Assembly: GCA_949317995.1 (NCBI GenBank)
Contig: OX439045.1
Coordinates: forward strand, 43,791,693-43,855,692
Source of the DNA: Acholoe squamosa
Lineage: Eukaryota > Annelida > Polychaeta > Phyllodocida > Polynoidae
Length of the DNA stretch: 64,000 bases
Direction of reading: 5' to 3'
Part shown: positions 50,455 through 60,879 of the stretch, in pieces
Numbering within the stretch: the first letter of the stretch is position 1
Layout of the letters: every line of letters begins with the position of its first letter
Position numbers and translations under genes: made by a program
Notes under the pieces: model-generated
What the model saw: the letters and a program-made list of their open reading frames with translations, nothing else
The model's database searches: none
Told to the model about the DNA's origin: nothing

Positions 50455-50695
50455 GATCCTGGACTCTTCGGCTGGGTACATACGGCATTCACCTAAGAGG
50501 AGTTCGTGGATCATAACGGCTTGTGCATGTCTCCACAACGTGGCCCTGGACCACCGGATACGGATTGTGAACAGCCCCTCTGATCATTGGAGGCCCAAGA
50601 GAGCCCCCCTTGTCCAGCCTCCACAGAGGACTCAGCTGGAACAAAGTGACTATGTCAAGAAGTTCAGGAAAGACTATGCTGAGAAGTATTTCTAG
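50455..50695 (+). CDS. Harbinger transposase, exon 5 (residues 279-358)
   Basis: Acceptor GAATATTCAG. It includes SSWIITACACLHNVAL, the conserved C-terminal helix with the LHN signature, and ends at TAG 50693-50695. An AATAAA polyadenylation signal follows at 50879-50884. No stop, frameshift or missing catalytic residue was found, so the enzyme looks intact even though the accompanying genes are damaged. Confidence 0.92.
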
Positions 50696-50943
50696 ATGTC
50701 CAAAAACTGACCTAGTCCTGGCAGTATTCTTTTATAGCCATGTAGTTGTTTTTCTATGTGCCACCTAAATTACCGGTATTTTCATAACAGAAAGATTTTT
50801 GTTTAAAGAAAGAAAAAAAATGATTTTTGTGTTTTTGTTTAACATGTAACCATGAAAGTCTATCCACGCACTGTCTTTAATAAAGGAAATGTAATTATAG
50901 GCCTTAATTCTCTTCTTGTTTAGTTTTTTAAAACAGAGTGAGC

Positions 50944-52659
50944 TCATTTTCCTTGTTTCATCTTTCTTGCCATTCTTTCTGCCCTTATGGCTGCTCTTTC
51001 AGCTTTCCTCTTAGCCTTTTCGGCGCATATTATTTTCCACTCTTCCTCAGTGCACTGGATGACCTTTAGTCCTGGTTTGGGTTTGACTTCCTGCTTTTGT
51101 TGAGCCAAAAGTCTCTTCCTCTCCTCCTCTTTTTTCATCGACATGTCATTAACCTCTTTCTGTATTCTGGCATCTATTTCCTCTTTTCTTCTCTCCTCTT
51201 TCATTTTTTTCTCATGGGCCCTCTTTCTTTCCTCTTTCCTCATCCTTTCTTTCCTCCTTTTTTCCTTGTCTTTATCTTTCCTTGGCATCTTTGTAACTTT
51301 CATTGATCCCTGAACTTTAGTGAAATCACAGGACCCAGGTTTCCAGAGAGCGTCCTCATCGAAGGCCTCTTTGTGTTCTGCTGGGTTCAAAGCCATCGGT
51401 TTTATGCCAGGAATACCTTTACGAAATAAATAATTGAGTAATTAAACATTATCCTTCAATTTTATTTCTGTTAAGAAATTTATTCTAAATTCCGGCCACA
51501 AATAAGGTGTAAGACAAGAGCCACAGCTTACCTCTCACTGCCTCGGGCTTCAGGTATTCCAGTGCCTTTTCCTGTGTCTCGGTTAACTTCTTTTTCTTGT
51601 CCACAGGGCCACTGCCAGTCTTGCTCAATTCCCTCCTCAGCTTGTTGTACTAGAACAAAACAAGAAAATAATTAAAGTTTCCTACTCTTAAGAGAAGGTT
51701 TATGCTAGACCAGGGCACCTTTTTACATTAAAAATCTCTTTGAAAGTTTACAGTTCTAAATTTGTGTCTCACCTTTTGCTTGTTCTTCTGGGTGAAATCA
51801 GAGGTTTTATAGGAACATTGTTCCACTGTGCGATGGGTTTTAGCTTCTGCATTAACGTACACTGCAAAAAAGAAGGGATTTAATTGAGCAATTAATTCTT
51901 AAAAATTAATTCAGTTTAAAAATATCTTGTTCTTATAGAAAACCGACACAGACAGAAAAAAAGAGGCCATTTGATATCTCTTATGTTACTCACAAGCTAC
52001 ATCCCTCCGTGCCTGCCTCCTGATGTCCTTTCCACCCCCTGTCCCACTGAAGTGGTACTTAAGGGCTGCTCTGTTATGGTTCACAGCGTCCATTAAGGCA
52101 TCTACCTCCCTCTTTTTTCACCTATCAGTCGACACAGGCATGTCCTCTCTCAGGGGTGTGTCATCTGCCTCGCTCTCAGATGAACTGGCATTAGAATTAT
52201 CATCCGCAGCTCCTTGTTTGCCATACAGAGTCTCATTCAAGGGTCTATTAGTGTCATTTACATCTGGAACATAGAGCACTGTAGAGGCAGCAGAGTCGAC
52301 TGACTGGTTGTCTAAGGGTTTTAATGTCATCTGCCTTTTCTTTTTCTTCGGGCGGGTAACCTGTGACAGAAAAGGGAGAACAAGAAATAAAGACAAGTAG
52401 AATAACAGCAAAGAATATGTCTTTTATATTACCGTACAGCAGAACGAGACAAAAACTCTAGTAACGAGGGTTAACATCCTTTTCTCGTTGTGCTTCGTCG
52501 CCTTGCCTCCCGCGCAGCGACGTCTTATAAAACGGATGTTCCCTTTTTTTATGACAATCTCCTCATTAAAAGACTGCTTTTATAGGCCTGAATATATATA
52601 GCAGTAAATTTATTCTGAAATACACCCACCTGAACCTTGTTTGCTTGGTTATCGTCCAT
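50944..52659 (-). pseudogene. Harbinger-encoded Myb/SANT-like protein 1, one premature stop
   Basis: Minus-strand exons 52659-52630 (MDDNQANKVQ), 52360-51994, 51861-51773, 51649-51532 and 51416-50944 join in phase to 1,077 nt. A basic KKKKR cluster is followed by an acidic stretch, then a Myb/SANT-like domain (about residues 92-165) with REVDALMDAVNHNRAALKYH, YVNAEAKTHRTVEQC and KYNKLRRELSKTGSG, as in MSANTD-type proteins. A Lys/Glu/Arg-rich helical tail follows. TGA at 52120-52118 (codon 91) interrupts the frame just before the DNA-binding domain; it could be a CpG change from CGA. Role by analogy: partner that binds terminal DNA or imports the transposase. A perfect CRE (TGACGTCA, 52697-52704) lies just upstream. 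Confidence 0.8.
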
Positions 52660-52800
52660 TTGGTTAGGAGTTGAAGTCACGAAGTTGGGTGAAAGATGAC
52701 GTCACACTAGTTGTGTTTCAGTGGCGCCACCTTCGCACAACAAGAAAAATTGCCCTTTTCTCGTTGTGCTGCGTGGCATTTCTGACAGGGGAGAAAACCT
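52440..52800. promoter_or_regulatory. Internal CTCGT-rich region around the Myb gene 1 start
   Basis: TTTTCTCGTTGTGCT at about 52481 and 52759, and AACGAGGGTT at about 52465, resemble CTCGCTGTGCT and its surroundings near the right end (about 57829). The CRE at 52697-52704 is between them. It is likely the promoter and regulatory part of the minus-strand gene, carrying the same motif family as the transposon ends. Confidence 0.45.
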
Positions 52801-53445
52801 TTTTTATCCATTCTCTGTTTGATAAGAGAGGTTCAATTTTGATATTTAAATGGTTATGATCATAGTCAGCCATCTTTTTTCAGGATGGGATTTTCAGAAG
52901 AAGATGAATCTTTATTTCTGTTGTTTTGTAGCCTTTTTATTTTTATAATAATTACCATAAAGGGAAATAAACAGGTCTGAAGGTGAACAAACTCTTTATT
53001 GTCTCTCATAACAATGACCTTAATGTCCTCTTTCCTTCTGAGACGAAGACATATGGCGTCTTGGATAAATAACATGCTTATTCTCTTTGAGAACTCACAT
53101 CAGCACCGTAAAACTTCATAAAAAAAAGCTGAACATGGCAATTTTTTCTTCTCTTATATCTATAAAGAAGACACACATTAATTGTGCTATCTCTTCTGGA
53201 GCCAAGCTGTATGAAGATATGATTTCCTTCTTCACTAGTGTAATTAACGTTTAACACATACATGCATAAGATAAAGAGAAAAAGAATAGCAAATAATCTC
53301 TTGACATTTTCTTGCTCCTTCTGCATGAAATATCTGTTTTGATTTTTGCTGTTCATGTACAAGTTGACTAGAACGGAAAATTTTTAAACAGGATTAAAAA
53401 GAAAGGATATCCTTTGACAGAAATATAGTCTTCACATATATCAGT

Positions 53446-56400
53446 CTAGTTCTTTTTGGGGAACCCTTTCTTGGGTTTCTTGCTTTTGCCAGAAGCTGCA
53501 GCATTAGCAACTACTACGCGTTTCCTAGTAGTGGGGGGACCTGGCACGACAGGGGGGGGGCCGGGACTTTTCCTTTGGTACGCGTTTTTCTTCATACATG
53601 TGCATGTTATGCAGCACATTAGCTGCTTCCATAACTTTGTCTGAAATATCAGCATCTTGTTTTGGTTCCTTTGTTTTTTCCGGGTCCGAGTCTGGTTGTG
53701 TTTTAACATGGATCCTGACTCCACCTTTTGACACATCTACTTCATGTCGGACAGAAGAGCCGGAAGGGGCAGGCTTTCTGACATGTTCTCCCCTAGTACG
53801 GGCAGAAGAAAGAACATCAAGATGAAGGTTTAAAGGTTCTTCGGGGAGGTCATCATTCACTATGTCTATGATAGAGTCATGGTTTTTTCAGCCTGCTGAG
53901 ACAGTCCCTGTTGATCCCCTACCTGATTATTTGGATTGTCCTCATTTGAACCTCTCTCCTCTATAGCTTCTTCTGATAAATTAACAGGCACCTTTTGAAT
54001 GTCCTCTTTCTCAGTAGTCTCTTTGAGTCCATCCTCTTTCTGTGGTTCAGAGCCGTGCTCTGTAGCCTCGTTTCTTTCTGTTTCTTTCAGGTGGGCCTCG
54101 TTAGGTTCAGAGCAATTCTCTGTACATTCATTTGATTCATTTTCTTTCAGGTGGGCCTGGTTAGGTTCACAGTTGTTGTCTGTAGCCTCATTTCCTTCAG
54201 TTTGTTTCTCTTCAGGTGGGCTCAGTTCAGACTTCTTATCTGTAGCCTCATTAACTTGAGGTTCATTGTCGTCACCATTTTCTGCTTCATTGTTGTTTCC
54301 TGCAGGCTCTTTTTCTTCTGTCTCGTTTACTTCTTCCTCTTTCTCTCCTTCGGCATCATCTTGTACATCCTCTTGTGTTTCAGCATTATGTTCTAGGTTT
54401 TCTCCCCCATCTCCTTCCTTTTCGTCGTCGCCTTCTTCCTGCCGTCTCTCTGTGGCCTCTGTTGTTGGCTTCTCACAAGGCAATTGCTCCTCTGAACGAG
54501 GCTTTGCTCCTCGAGTGTCATCAGCGGGTTGGGAGTCACCTTTAAGTGGGCTATGGGTAAGGATGACTGGGCGGGCAGCGGACGGAGAAGGACCCACCAC
54601 AAGAGATCCATCAGGGTTCAGGTGCAGCAGGTTGTTGGTGTCTGCAGAGTTAGGATCCAGGGACACGACTGTCAGAAAAAGAAAATGAATAAGGTAAGGT
54701 TTTTTTCAAGAAAAACAAAAAGAGAAAAGAAGACAAAATTTCATATTTAGCTTCGTTTGGTCTAGTCAGATTTGGGATTAATATTCTATCATCTTAACAG
54801 AGAAAATAACTTTTGAAGAAGAATAAAGTCTTACTTTGTAAATCACCGGTACGGGGGTTTGGCTGGAGACCTAAGGGCCGTACTTCCCAATTTTGCGGAA
54901 GAGGGGCCTCTTGCTTCTGGGGAGTCTTGAACACGAGTCCCTCTGTCACATATATCAGCTTCCCGAGGGCTGAAGGAAAGGAGGAGGGAAGAATGAATTG
55001 AGAGGAATCATAGTACTCTGCAGTAAACAAGGAAGCGATGTCAAGTTTTAATCTCGAAAGGACAGGCACATCTAATTTTTTGCTTCAACTGAAATTTTTA
55101 AGTTAAGACATTTCTTTTTTCTTTTGTTCACATGAAAGAGAGAGAAAACATATAATTCTTTATGTTTAGAGAGAAAAAGTTAAAAAAATTTGTACTAGTA
55201 CCTTGTACGACCTGGGTTGAATTTTTAGTAGAAAGGGCATGCGACTCCAACAGCAGGTGTCGATCGCTGGCGATTCTCTCTAAAACTGATAGCGTCCTTT
55301 CATTTACCTCAGTGTTACGGTACAGGAGAGACTGAAGGTGCTCATCTGTCTGCCGCCTGTTCACTTCTATCGTGGACAGAAGAGACTCTATCTTGGCTAT
55401 CCTCAAGTCATGGTCTAACAAGAAAGGGGGGGGAAAGGTCCTTGGCATTATGTTCCTGTGTTCCACATTCCTGTTCTGTCTCATCTTCGAAGCTCAGTTT
55501 CCTGCTGCTTTTTCCACTTTTTGGTGGCTTATCCTTCTCTTGCAGCCGTGGGCTCCTACGCAAAGATGATTTCAGTTCTGATCCTTTAGGAGTGGAGGTC
55601 ACGGGGTTCTCACACCCAGTCATATCTACTATATCGTCGTCGTCTACAATGTTCACTACCATGTCATCTGACAAGTCGTCTTTGAAGTGGGTTTCCCCGG
55701 TGAGGTCAATATGGACCTCCCTAGAAGCTGCCCCTCTCACACCTTTCTTCCCCGGCTTGACGAATGGCTTGTGCTCTTTGGCAGAAGAACTTGCCGCAGC
55801 AGGACGCTTAGCAACGGGTGGCTTAACAGGAGGGGATTTCTTTTGAACACCTGAGGTAGAAGCCTTGGAAGGGGGGGGGTTGATGTTTTGTTACTTTTAG
55901 CAGAGGTTGCCTTAACTGTCTTCACGGTAGAAAAAAGCTGATGTTCTGCCTTTATGTCCTCCTCAGAAGGCACTACAATAACCTTTTTGGGGGTGGGAAT
56001 GTGCCTGGGGGAAGCTGCTTGGTGGGGAGAAGCCTTAGGCTGGGGTTTTCTCTGTTCTTTAGCTTTGTGGCGTCTTTGTTTCTCTTCCTCGACCTTGTCG
56101 GTGTGATATATCACTACGCTGCCTTCACGTTCAGGAAAATAAGTCAGAACAAACAACAGATTAAAGTAAAATTTATGGTGACACGCTTTCACACTAAGGA
56201 AAACAGAAATGTATTTTATTCGGCCTCAATTATTTAATAACTTGAACCAAGAGCTTCTTGGAAGAAGAAGACAACAAAACGTACAGCAGTAAATGATAAT
56301 GACAGAAACAATGTTCTTTAAGAGAAGATGATTGCTTACCTGCTATGCCTTGTACTTAAGGCATAGAGCCTCGGTCAGCGTCACACCATCCACTTTACGA

Positions 56401-57710
56401 CCCTTGTCTATAGCCGCAAGCATTTGCTCGTTCTGAAAGGAAGAAAGAACATAAAATAGTTTGCATTTTTTATAAATTAAGTTTAAATATCCTCCTTTGA
56501 AAAATAAGTTCATTGATTTCAAAAGACGAGAAGAAGCAGGTTCTTACATATAAATTTATTTTTTCGTACCATGTCATGATTTTTAGGAAAGAATCACTAA
56601 GAGAAAAAGAAAAGAGAGTTGAAACATTTTTTTTACCTTAGCTTTGACCTTCCAGAAGTAATCGTTAATATGGTTCCTCATCTTGTCTATGTTGCGGTCC
56701 TCGTTCTTCACACTGTTCACAGTGGCTGAAAAATTGAAAGAAAAGCTTCTTTGATATGGATGAAAAAAAAATTTCTATGTCTATGCTTGGTTTATCTTGT
56801 TTAAAAAAAAAGGGCAAGGTATGAAGTGATAAATATAAAAAATATTAAAGGGAAGACCTCAATTAATTCATGGACACATTAGACATAAACCAAAGTAAAA
56901 AATTAAGACAAAAAAAAAGACTCACTTAGCACAGTGTCCCAGCCTTCCTTCCTCAATTGAGCAGAGTTTTTACCTCGAGCTTTCAACAAGTGCTTTTGGT
57001 TATAGCACGAGTAAAACAGAGCCCTGTGTTCCCTGTCGTTCCAAACAGACTCCTTCTTGCTAATAGTTCCTCGTGTGGTTTTTCGAGGAGTGACAGGGCC
57101 AGGTACGTGTTCTGTGTTCTCCTCGTCGCTGATTTCACTTGAGTCTTCCACGACATATTCCTGCTTAACTTTAGACATGGTTAGTATCTCGGGCAGCTCA
57201 AAACTTTGGTGATGCTCCAATACCTCCTCTCCTGGACGAACTTCCATATAACTGTCGTCCTCGTCAGTGGAGCTCAAGTCGTAACCTTTTTGGTACTGAT
57301 AAATAAAAAATAATTACACTAATATTATATTACTTCTGAAGGAAACCACAGGAAGCAGAGGGGGGGGGGACATTTTCTGTCATAATTAAACTTTAAGACA
57401 CAAATTTGGACGCTTCATTTAACAGAAGTCAGGGTAGGAAAGGTAAAAAAAGAAGAAAAATGCTCTATAGGCACAAGGAAACTAGCCAGTGCTACAGGGA
57501 GGAAGAGAGAGACAGCCATATTGACACAAGAGAGAAGGGCGTGGGCTTTTACTCTATTATCGCTCATGCTGGCTGGCAGAGAAATGGAGATAACAGAAAA
57601 GAAAAGACAGAACAACTTTGAATACCACTATTATCCTGAAGATCGGAATAGATGAAACAAGATTGCTTTCATCAGTTAACTTTAATTACCTGTGTTTCGT
57701 CGAAATACAT
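53446..57710 (-). pseudogene. Harbinger-encoded Myb/SANT-like protein 2, long acidic form, four homopolymer frameshifts
   Basis: Minus-strand exons 57710-57690 (MYFDETQ), 57295-56926, 56725-56637, 56432 to about 56340, about 56118-55202, 54969-54835 and 54668-53446 give about 950 codons. A trihelix-like Myb/SANT domain spans exons 2-4: SVWNDREHRALFYSC, KEGWDTVL, RNHINDYFWKVKAK. Then come a basic Pro/Ala-rich linker, a probable coiled coil (IAKIESLLSTIEV to ERIASDRHLLLES), a very acidic region with three or four 20-24-residue repeats (EPNEAHLKE-like), and a Lys-rich tail (KSKKPKKGFPKK). The frame moves by one base at C runs (55868-55880, 55427-55436, 53552-53560 in + coordinates) and at an A run (53883-53888). 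A TAG at 56345-56343 precedes a strong donor, so that exon boundary is uncertain. An ETS site CCGGAAGTG (57770-57778) lies upstream. Confidence 0.75.
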
Positions 57711-57724
57711 GGTGCAAGCCGTAG

Positions 57725-58023
57725 TCCAGTAACTCTCCACCGTTCTTTGTTTTGGCGGCGGTGGACTACCCGGAAGTGACGTTCAGCAGTATATAGGTCA
57801 AGTTTCGCTGGTGTCCCGCACTTTTTTCTCGCTGTGCTGAACCCTCGTTGCTCTTACGAGGAAATCGGAACAACGATTACTTTCCTCGTCTCGTTTCGGC
57901 TACGAGACTCGCTCGGGAAAGGCAGAAGGTATTGTGTAACGGGTGTGAAAAATGCTCATATCTTTTCTCGCCCATGTATGAGGAAGCATCATAACGAGTC
58001 CTCTTTCATTGTGTAACGACCTC
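57725..58023. promoter_or_regulatory. Harbinger right end: Myb gene 2 promoter and CTCGT/ACGAG motif array
   Basis: About seven CTCGT/ACGAG or TCTCGC words lie at 57828-58000, then CCGTTACACAA (inverted) at 57932-57942 and the terminal repeat at 58012-58023. CCGGAAGTG and TGACGTT at 57770-57784 look like ETS and CRE-half sites driving the minus-strand gene. Confidence 0.5.
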
Positions 58024-58026
58024 CTG
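58024..58026. repeat. Target-site duplication CTG, right
   Basis: Pairs with 48207-48209. Confidence 0.8.
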
Positions 58027-58098
58027 GAAGATATAAAGGATACCCCACATGAGCCTAACTTCATAATTGCCATCATGAACCGTGAAACAGACTCCTAA
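58027..58098 (+). pseudogene. DIRS tyrosine recombinase, 3' remainder
   Basis: Directly after the right CTG duplication the frame of 48042-48209 continues for 23 codons (beginning EDIKDTPHEPNF) to TAA at 58096-58098. The exact frame match across the 9.8-kb insertion shows that this is the severed C-terminus of the recombinase. Confidence 0.85.
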
Positions 58099-58537
58099 AC
58101 CACCAACCAGTACACACCAAACACACCTAGAGAGTGGTGGTTTTATCAAAATATATATATTTAGGCACTCTAATGCCAGAAAGACACATGTAAAAATAAA
58201 CATGGACACCTTATCACCCTTCTCAGTATATGTCACCTAACAGGTACAAAAAAAGGTGGGGGGCTCTGACCACCTCTCTTCATGAAGAAGGGGGGGGCAA
58301 GAGACATCAACAGTGGAAACACTATGTCCCACAACATAGATTAAAAGACTATACATGAAATCAACATAATGCATAAAGCATTTATGATCAAAAGCCATAC
58401 AACATGTATACCTACTCTGCTTGACCAGCCAACTTACAGTAGTGTTAATAAAACCTGTCTATCTAAACATGAATCTATGACTCATGGTCCTTCAATTAGG
58501 ATATCAGCCTTGAGTTAAATTATCGAACGGACAAAAT

Positions 58538-58650
58538 AGCTACCCCTGGCTTAAATGCCACTCTGTGAAATAATTGAATATTAAACCTAACAATGTGTAA
58601 TTTAATATGAATTATTCCTAAGAGTAATTGCATTAAGCCATAGGGGTAGC
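58538..58650. repeat. DIRS internal complementary region
   Basis: 58538-58574 is the reverse complement of the left terminus (44032-44068). It is followed without a gap by 58575-58650, the reverse complement of the right terminus (58762-58842). The two extremities are therefore represented side by side, as in the circular-junction template of DIRS elements. Confidence 0.85.
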
Positions 58651-58732
58651 CCACCCGTTCGCTTCACTCTCTACCCACCCTATTTCACGGGATAATCTAA
58701 CTCAAAAACGGCTAAGACAAATACGTGACAAC

Positions 58733-58842
58733 CTGCAAGCGAGGACCAGCTATATACCATAGCTACCCCTATGGCTTAATGCCATTACTCTTAGGAATAA
58801 TTCATATCAAACTACACGATGTTAGGATTAATATTCAATTAT
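58733..58842. repeat. DIRS right inverted terminal repeat
   Basis: 58762-58842 pairs with 58575-58650 in inverted orientation with a few mismatches. 58733-58785 is an inverted, diverged copy of the left end. The outer end is about 58842 (AATATTCAATTAT). Confidence 0.8.
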
Positions 58843-60470
58843 AACATCCACCATAGTTCAATTTAACTCAGGATTCCAAGAAGGTATGAGGATTTTAACC
58901 TTCTAAGGGGCTCATACATATATGCCGGAAACGTGATCTCTTTATTGTTATAAATCATGAGAAGACAGGCACAATGTAATAACGGTAAAAGCCCATAGGT
59001 TAACCATACCCCTGCATTAAGGATAAACAGTTTCCATGACCGCCAGTATAGGGCCCTGTCCACTAACCCACCCTACTGTGATAAATGGTCCTGTGAGCTC
59101 AGAACACACTTGCCCGAGGCCAGCTCACACCTCGGGCTCCCTCCCCAAGCTACAAAGAGCTGCTCCCACTTGTGCTCACACTGCTTCCATCGCCTTCCGC
59201 TGGGGGGAGCCACCTGTGCCGCCGGCTGGATGGAAGGGGAGCTGCTCGATTTGACGGCTTGTAAATCAATGGGAGTGGCTCAACACTCTGCTTTGTCCGG
59301 GAAGTCACAGTTCCAGCCCAAACACTTCTAGGAACATGCTTTATGATTAATGTAGTGAGCATCTGAGCAAAATGGGTAGGGTGGAGAGAGGAGCACTACT
59401 TCTTTCAACAGACTAGTAAATACCTGGGTTTAACAGGGATGAATTATCGATTGTTCTAAGATGGATGATATAAAGATACATTAGTCCAAAACCACATTAA
59501 CTACACAATCATCTTCGATAAGTTGGTGTTGTATTTTAGTATATAGAGACTTCAGTTGGCGGAATGCTATTAGTTTCCTGTGCCAGTTTTGTCATTCAAA
59601 TTCCTGAATGTGGATAAATAAAACATTATAATTATCATGAAATATTAGTCAGGGGATATTCATTCAACAACTGAAACCATTAGGAATGTACTTCTCTGGT
59701 CGAAATTTTAGGGATAATCTTTCACGTGGGGGTGGTAAATCCTACAGAGTTATATCAACTACTGGTGATTCTTGATACTTGCCCTGCAATTGAACCAACT
59801 ATGGTTCACGTTTACCTATAGAATTTTTGAAAACTCTGCGGTGTTCACGCCCACTTCATGGTCGAGGTTCGTCCAACTGTGCAATACAAACTACATTCCG
59901 AGAGAAGGGGGGTCTTTATACATGATCTGAAAGATGTGAATCATACTATTATAACACCTGCTAGAAGTCGATGATAAAGGATGTCGCCATCCTAAATAAG
60001 ACTATAAAGTACACAAATCACTGTTTGTTCCTTGACACGCCAACATCTCTTTCCTGTCAGATCTCTTGCACTGCGCAATGATTATATTTCTCTTTCTTTG
60101 AATGGATCCTCGATCGTCTCACTTTGAAGACAAGGTGACAGTTGCAATATTTTATTCAGATGTGTCCAAGTGGGTGAACACACACCGGTACGCCTTTGTT
60201 TTGAAGTTTAAAGGTGTAGCACTGCATGAGACACCTTCAGCTATTTTGGAATATTACTGATACGCAATGGTATTTTAAATCTATTGTAACTTAACTATCG
60301 TATGTGAAGGTGTTGCCTCATGAAAATGCGTTCATGAACATGAAGCCTTGTGGCATAGAGACATTATGCCGCCTTCGGTGTGTCAACGTCAAAGGGTAGA
60401 ATGGCATATTGAACATTATAAGGCTACTTTGATATTTATCATCGCTCTGGACTTTGGAGGAGGTTGGAAA
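58843..60470. other. Intergenic, no gene seen
   Basis: A GC-richer patch at 59040-59300 holds two GAGCTGCTC words (59157-59165, 59239-59247) and short overlapping frames without splice support. Confidence 0.45.
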
Positions 60471-60626
60471 ATAAGAACAGTGGCAATGGCATTGGTGATG
60501 CCTCGTGGTGGGCGGTGGTACCAAGAAGCACTGTATAGATGTTGGTGATAGTGCCTGTTGTTGGTACCTAGATGCAGGGGTAGTGCTGGCTCCTTTTGGG
60601 GATTGGAGAATAGAGTAGTCTAGTCC

Positions 60627-60824
60627 CGCTACTCAGGCGGCAGAGGCTTGCTACTGGTACGCTACTCAGGCGGCAGAGGCTTGCTACTGGTACGCTACTC
60701 AGGCGGCAGAGGCTTGCTACTGGTACGCTACTCAGGCGGCACAGGCTTGCTACTGGTACGCTACTCAGGCGGCACAGGCTTGCTACTGGTACGCTACTCA
60801 GGCGGCACAGGCTTGCTACTGGTA
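60627..60824. repeat. 33-bp minisatellite, about six copies
   Basis: Unit GCTACTCAGGCGGCAGAGGC plus TTGCTACTGGTAC. Early copies have GGCAGAGG and later copies GGCACAGG, so an expansion boundary is visible. The unit length is a multiple of three, giving an 11-residue periodic frame on the minus strand that I regard as an artefact. Confidence 0.9.
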
Positions 60825-60879
60825 GTACCCCCTTGTGGTAAATGGTCATGCTACAAGACTAAGAATAGAGATGCCAGAG

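Larger units (their letters stand above)
48210..58023 (+). mobile_element. PIF/Harbinger-like DNA transposon, 9,814 bp, three genes
   Basis: The ends are GAGGTCGTTACA at 48210-48221 and its exact reverse complement at 58012-58023, with a second inverted pair CCGTTACACAA at 48265-48275 and 57932-57942. CTG is duplicated at 48207-48209 and 58024-58026. Removing the element plus one CTG restores a continuous recombinase frame of the host DIRS element, which fixes the boundaries independently. Cargo: an intact DDE transposase (+) at 48533-50695 and two Myb/SANT-like genes (-) at 50944-52659 and 53446-57710. Both ends are crowded with CTCGT/ACGAG words, probable protein-binding sites. Confidence 0.92.
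44032..58842 (+). mobile_element. DIRS-type tyrosine-recombinase retrotransposon, interrupted by a Harbinger element
   Basis: The element has a left terminus at about 44032, gag-like, RT-RNase H and tyrosine-recombinase regions in that order, an internal complementary region at 58538-58650, and an inverted right terminus ending at about 58842. Subtracting the nested insertion (9,814 bp plus one 3-bp duplication) leaves about 4,994 bp, a normal size for DIRS elements. No target duplication flanks it, as expected for recombinase-mediated integration. All genes carry stops or frameshifts, so this copy is dead. Confidence 0.9.

Noticed and set aside
55415-55437. Possible short intron ending TTCTTGTTAG before 55414 in Myb gene 2
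   Set aside because: No donor lies at a workable distance upstream; a one-base change in the C8 run explains the frame better.
60568-60849. Minus-strand frame with six 11-residue repeats
   Set aside because: Direct translation of the 33-bp minisatellite, with no independent coding evidence.
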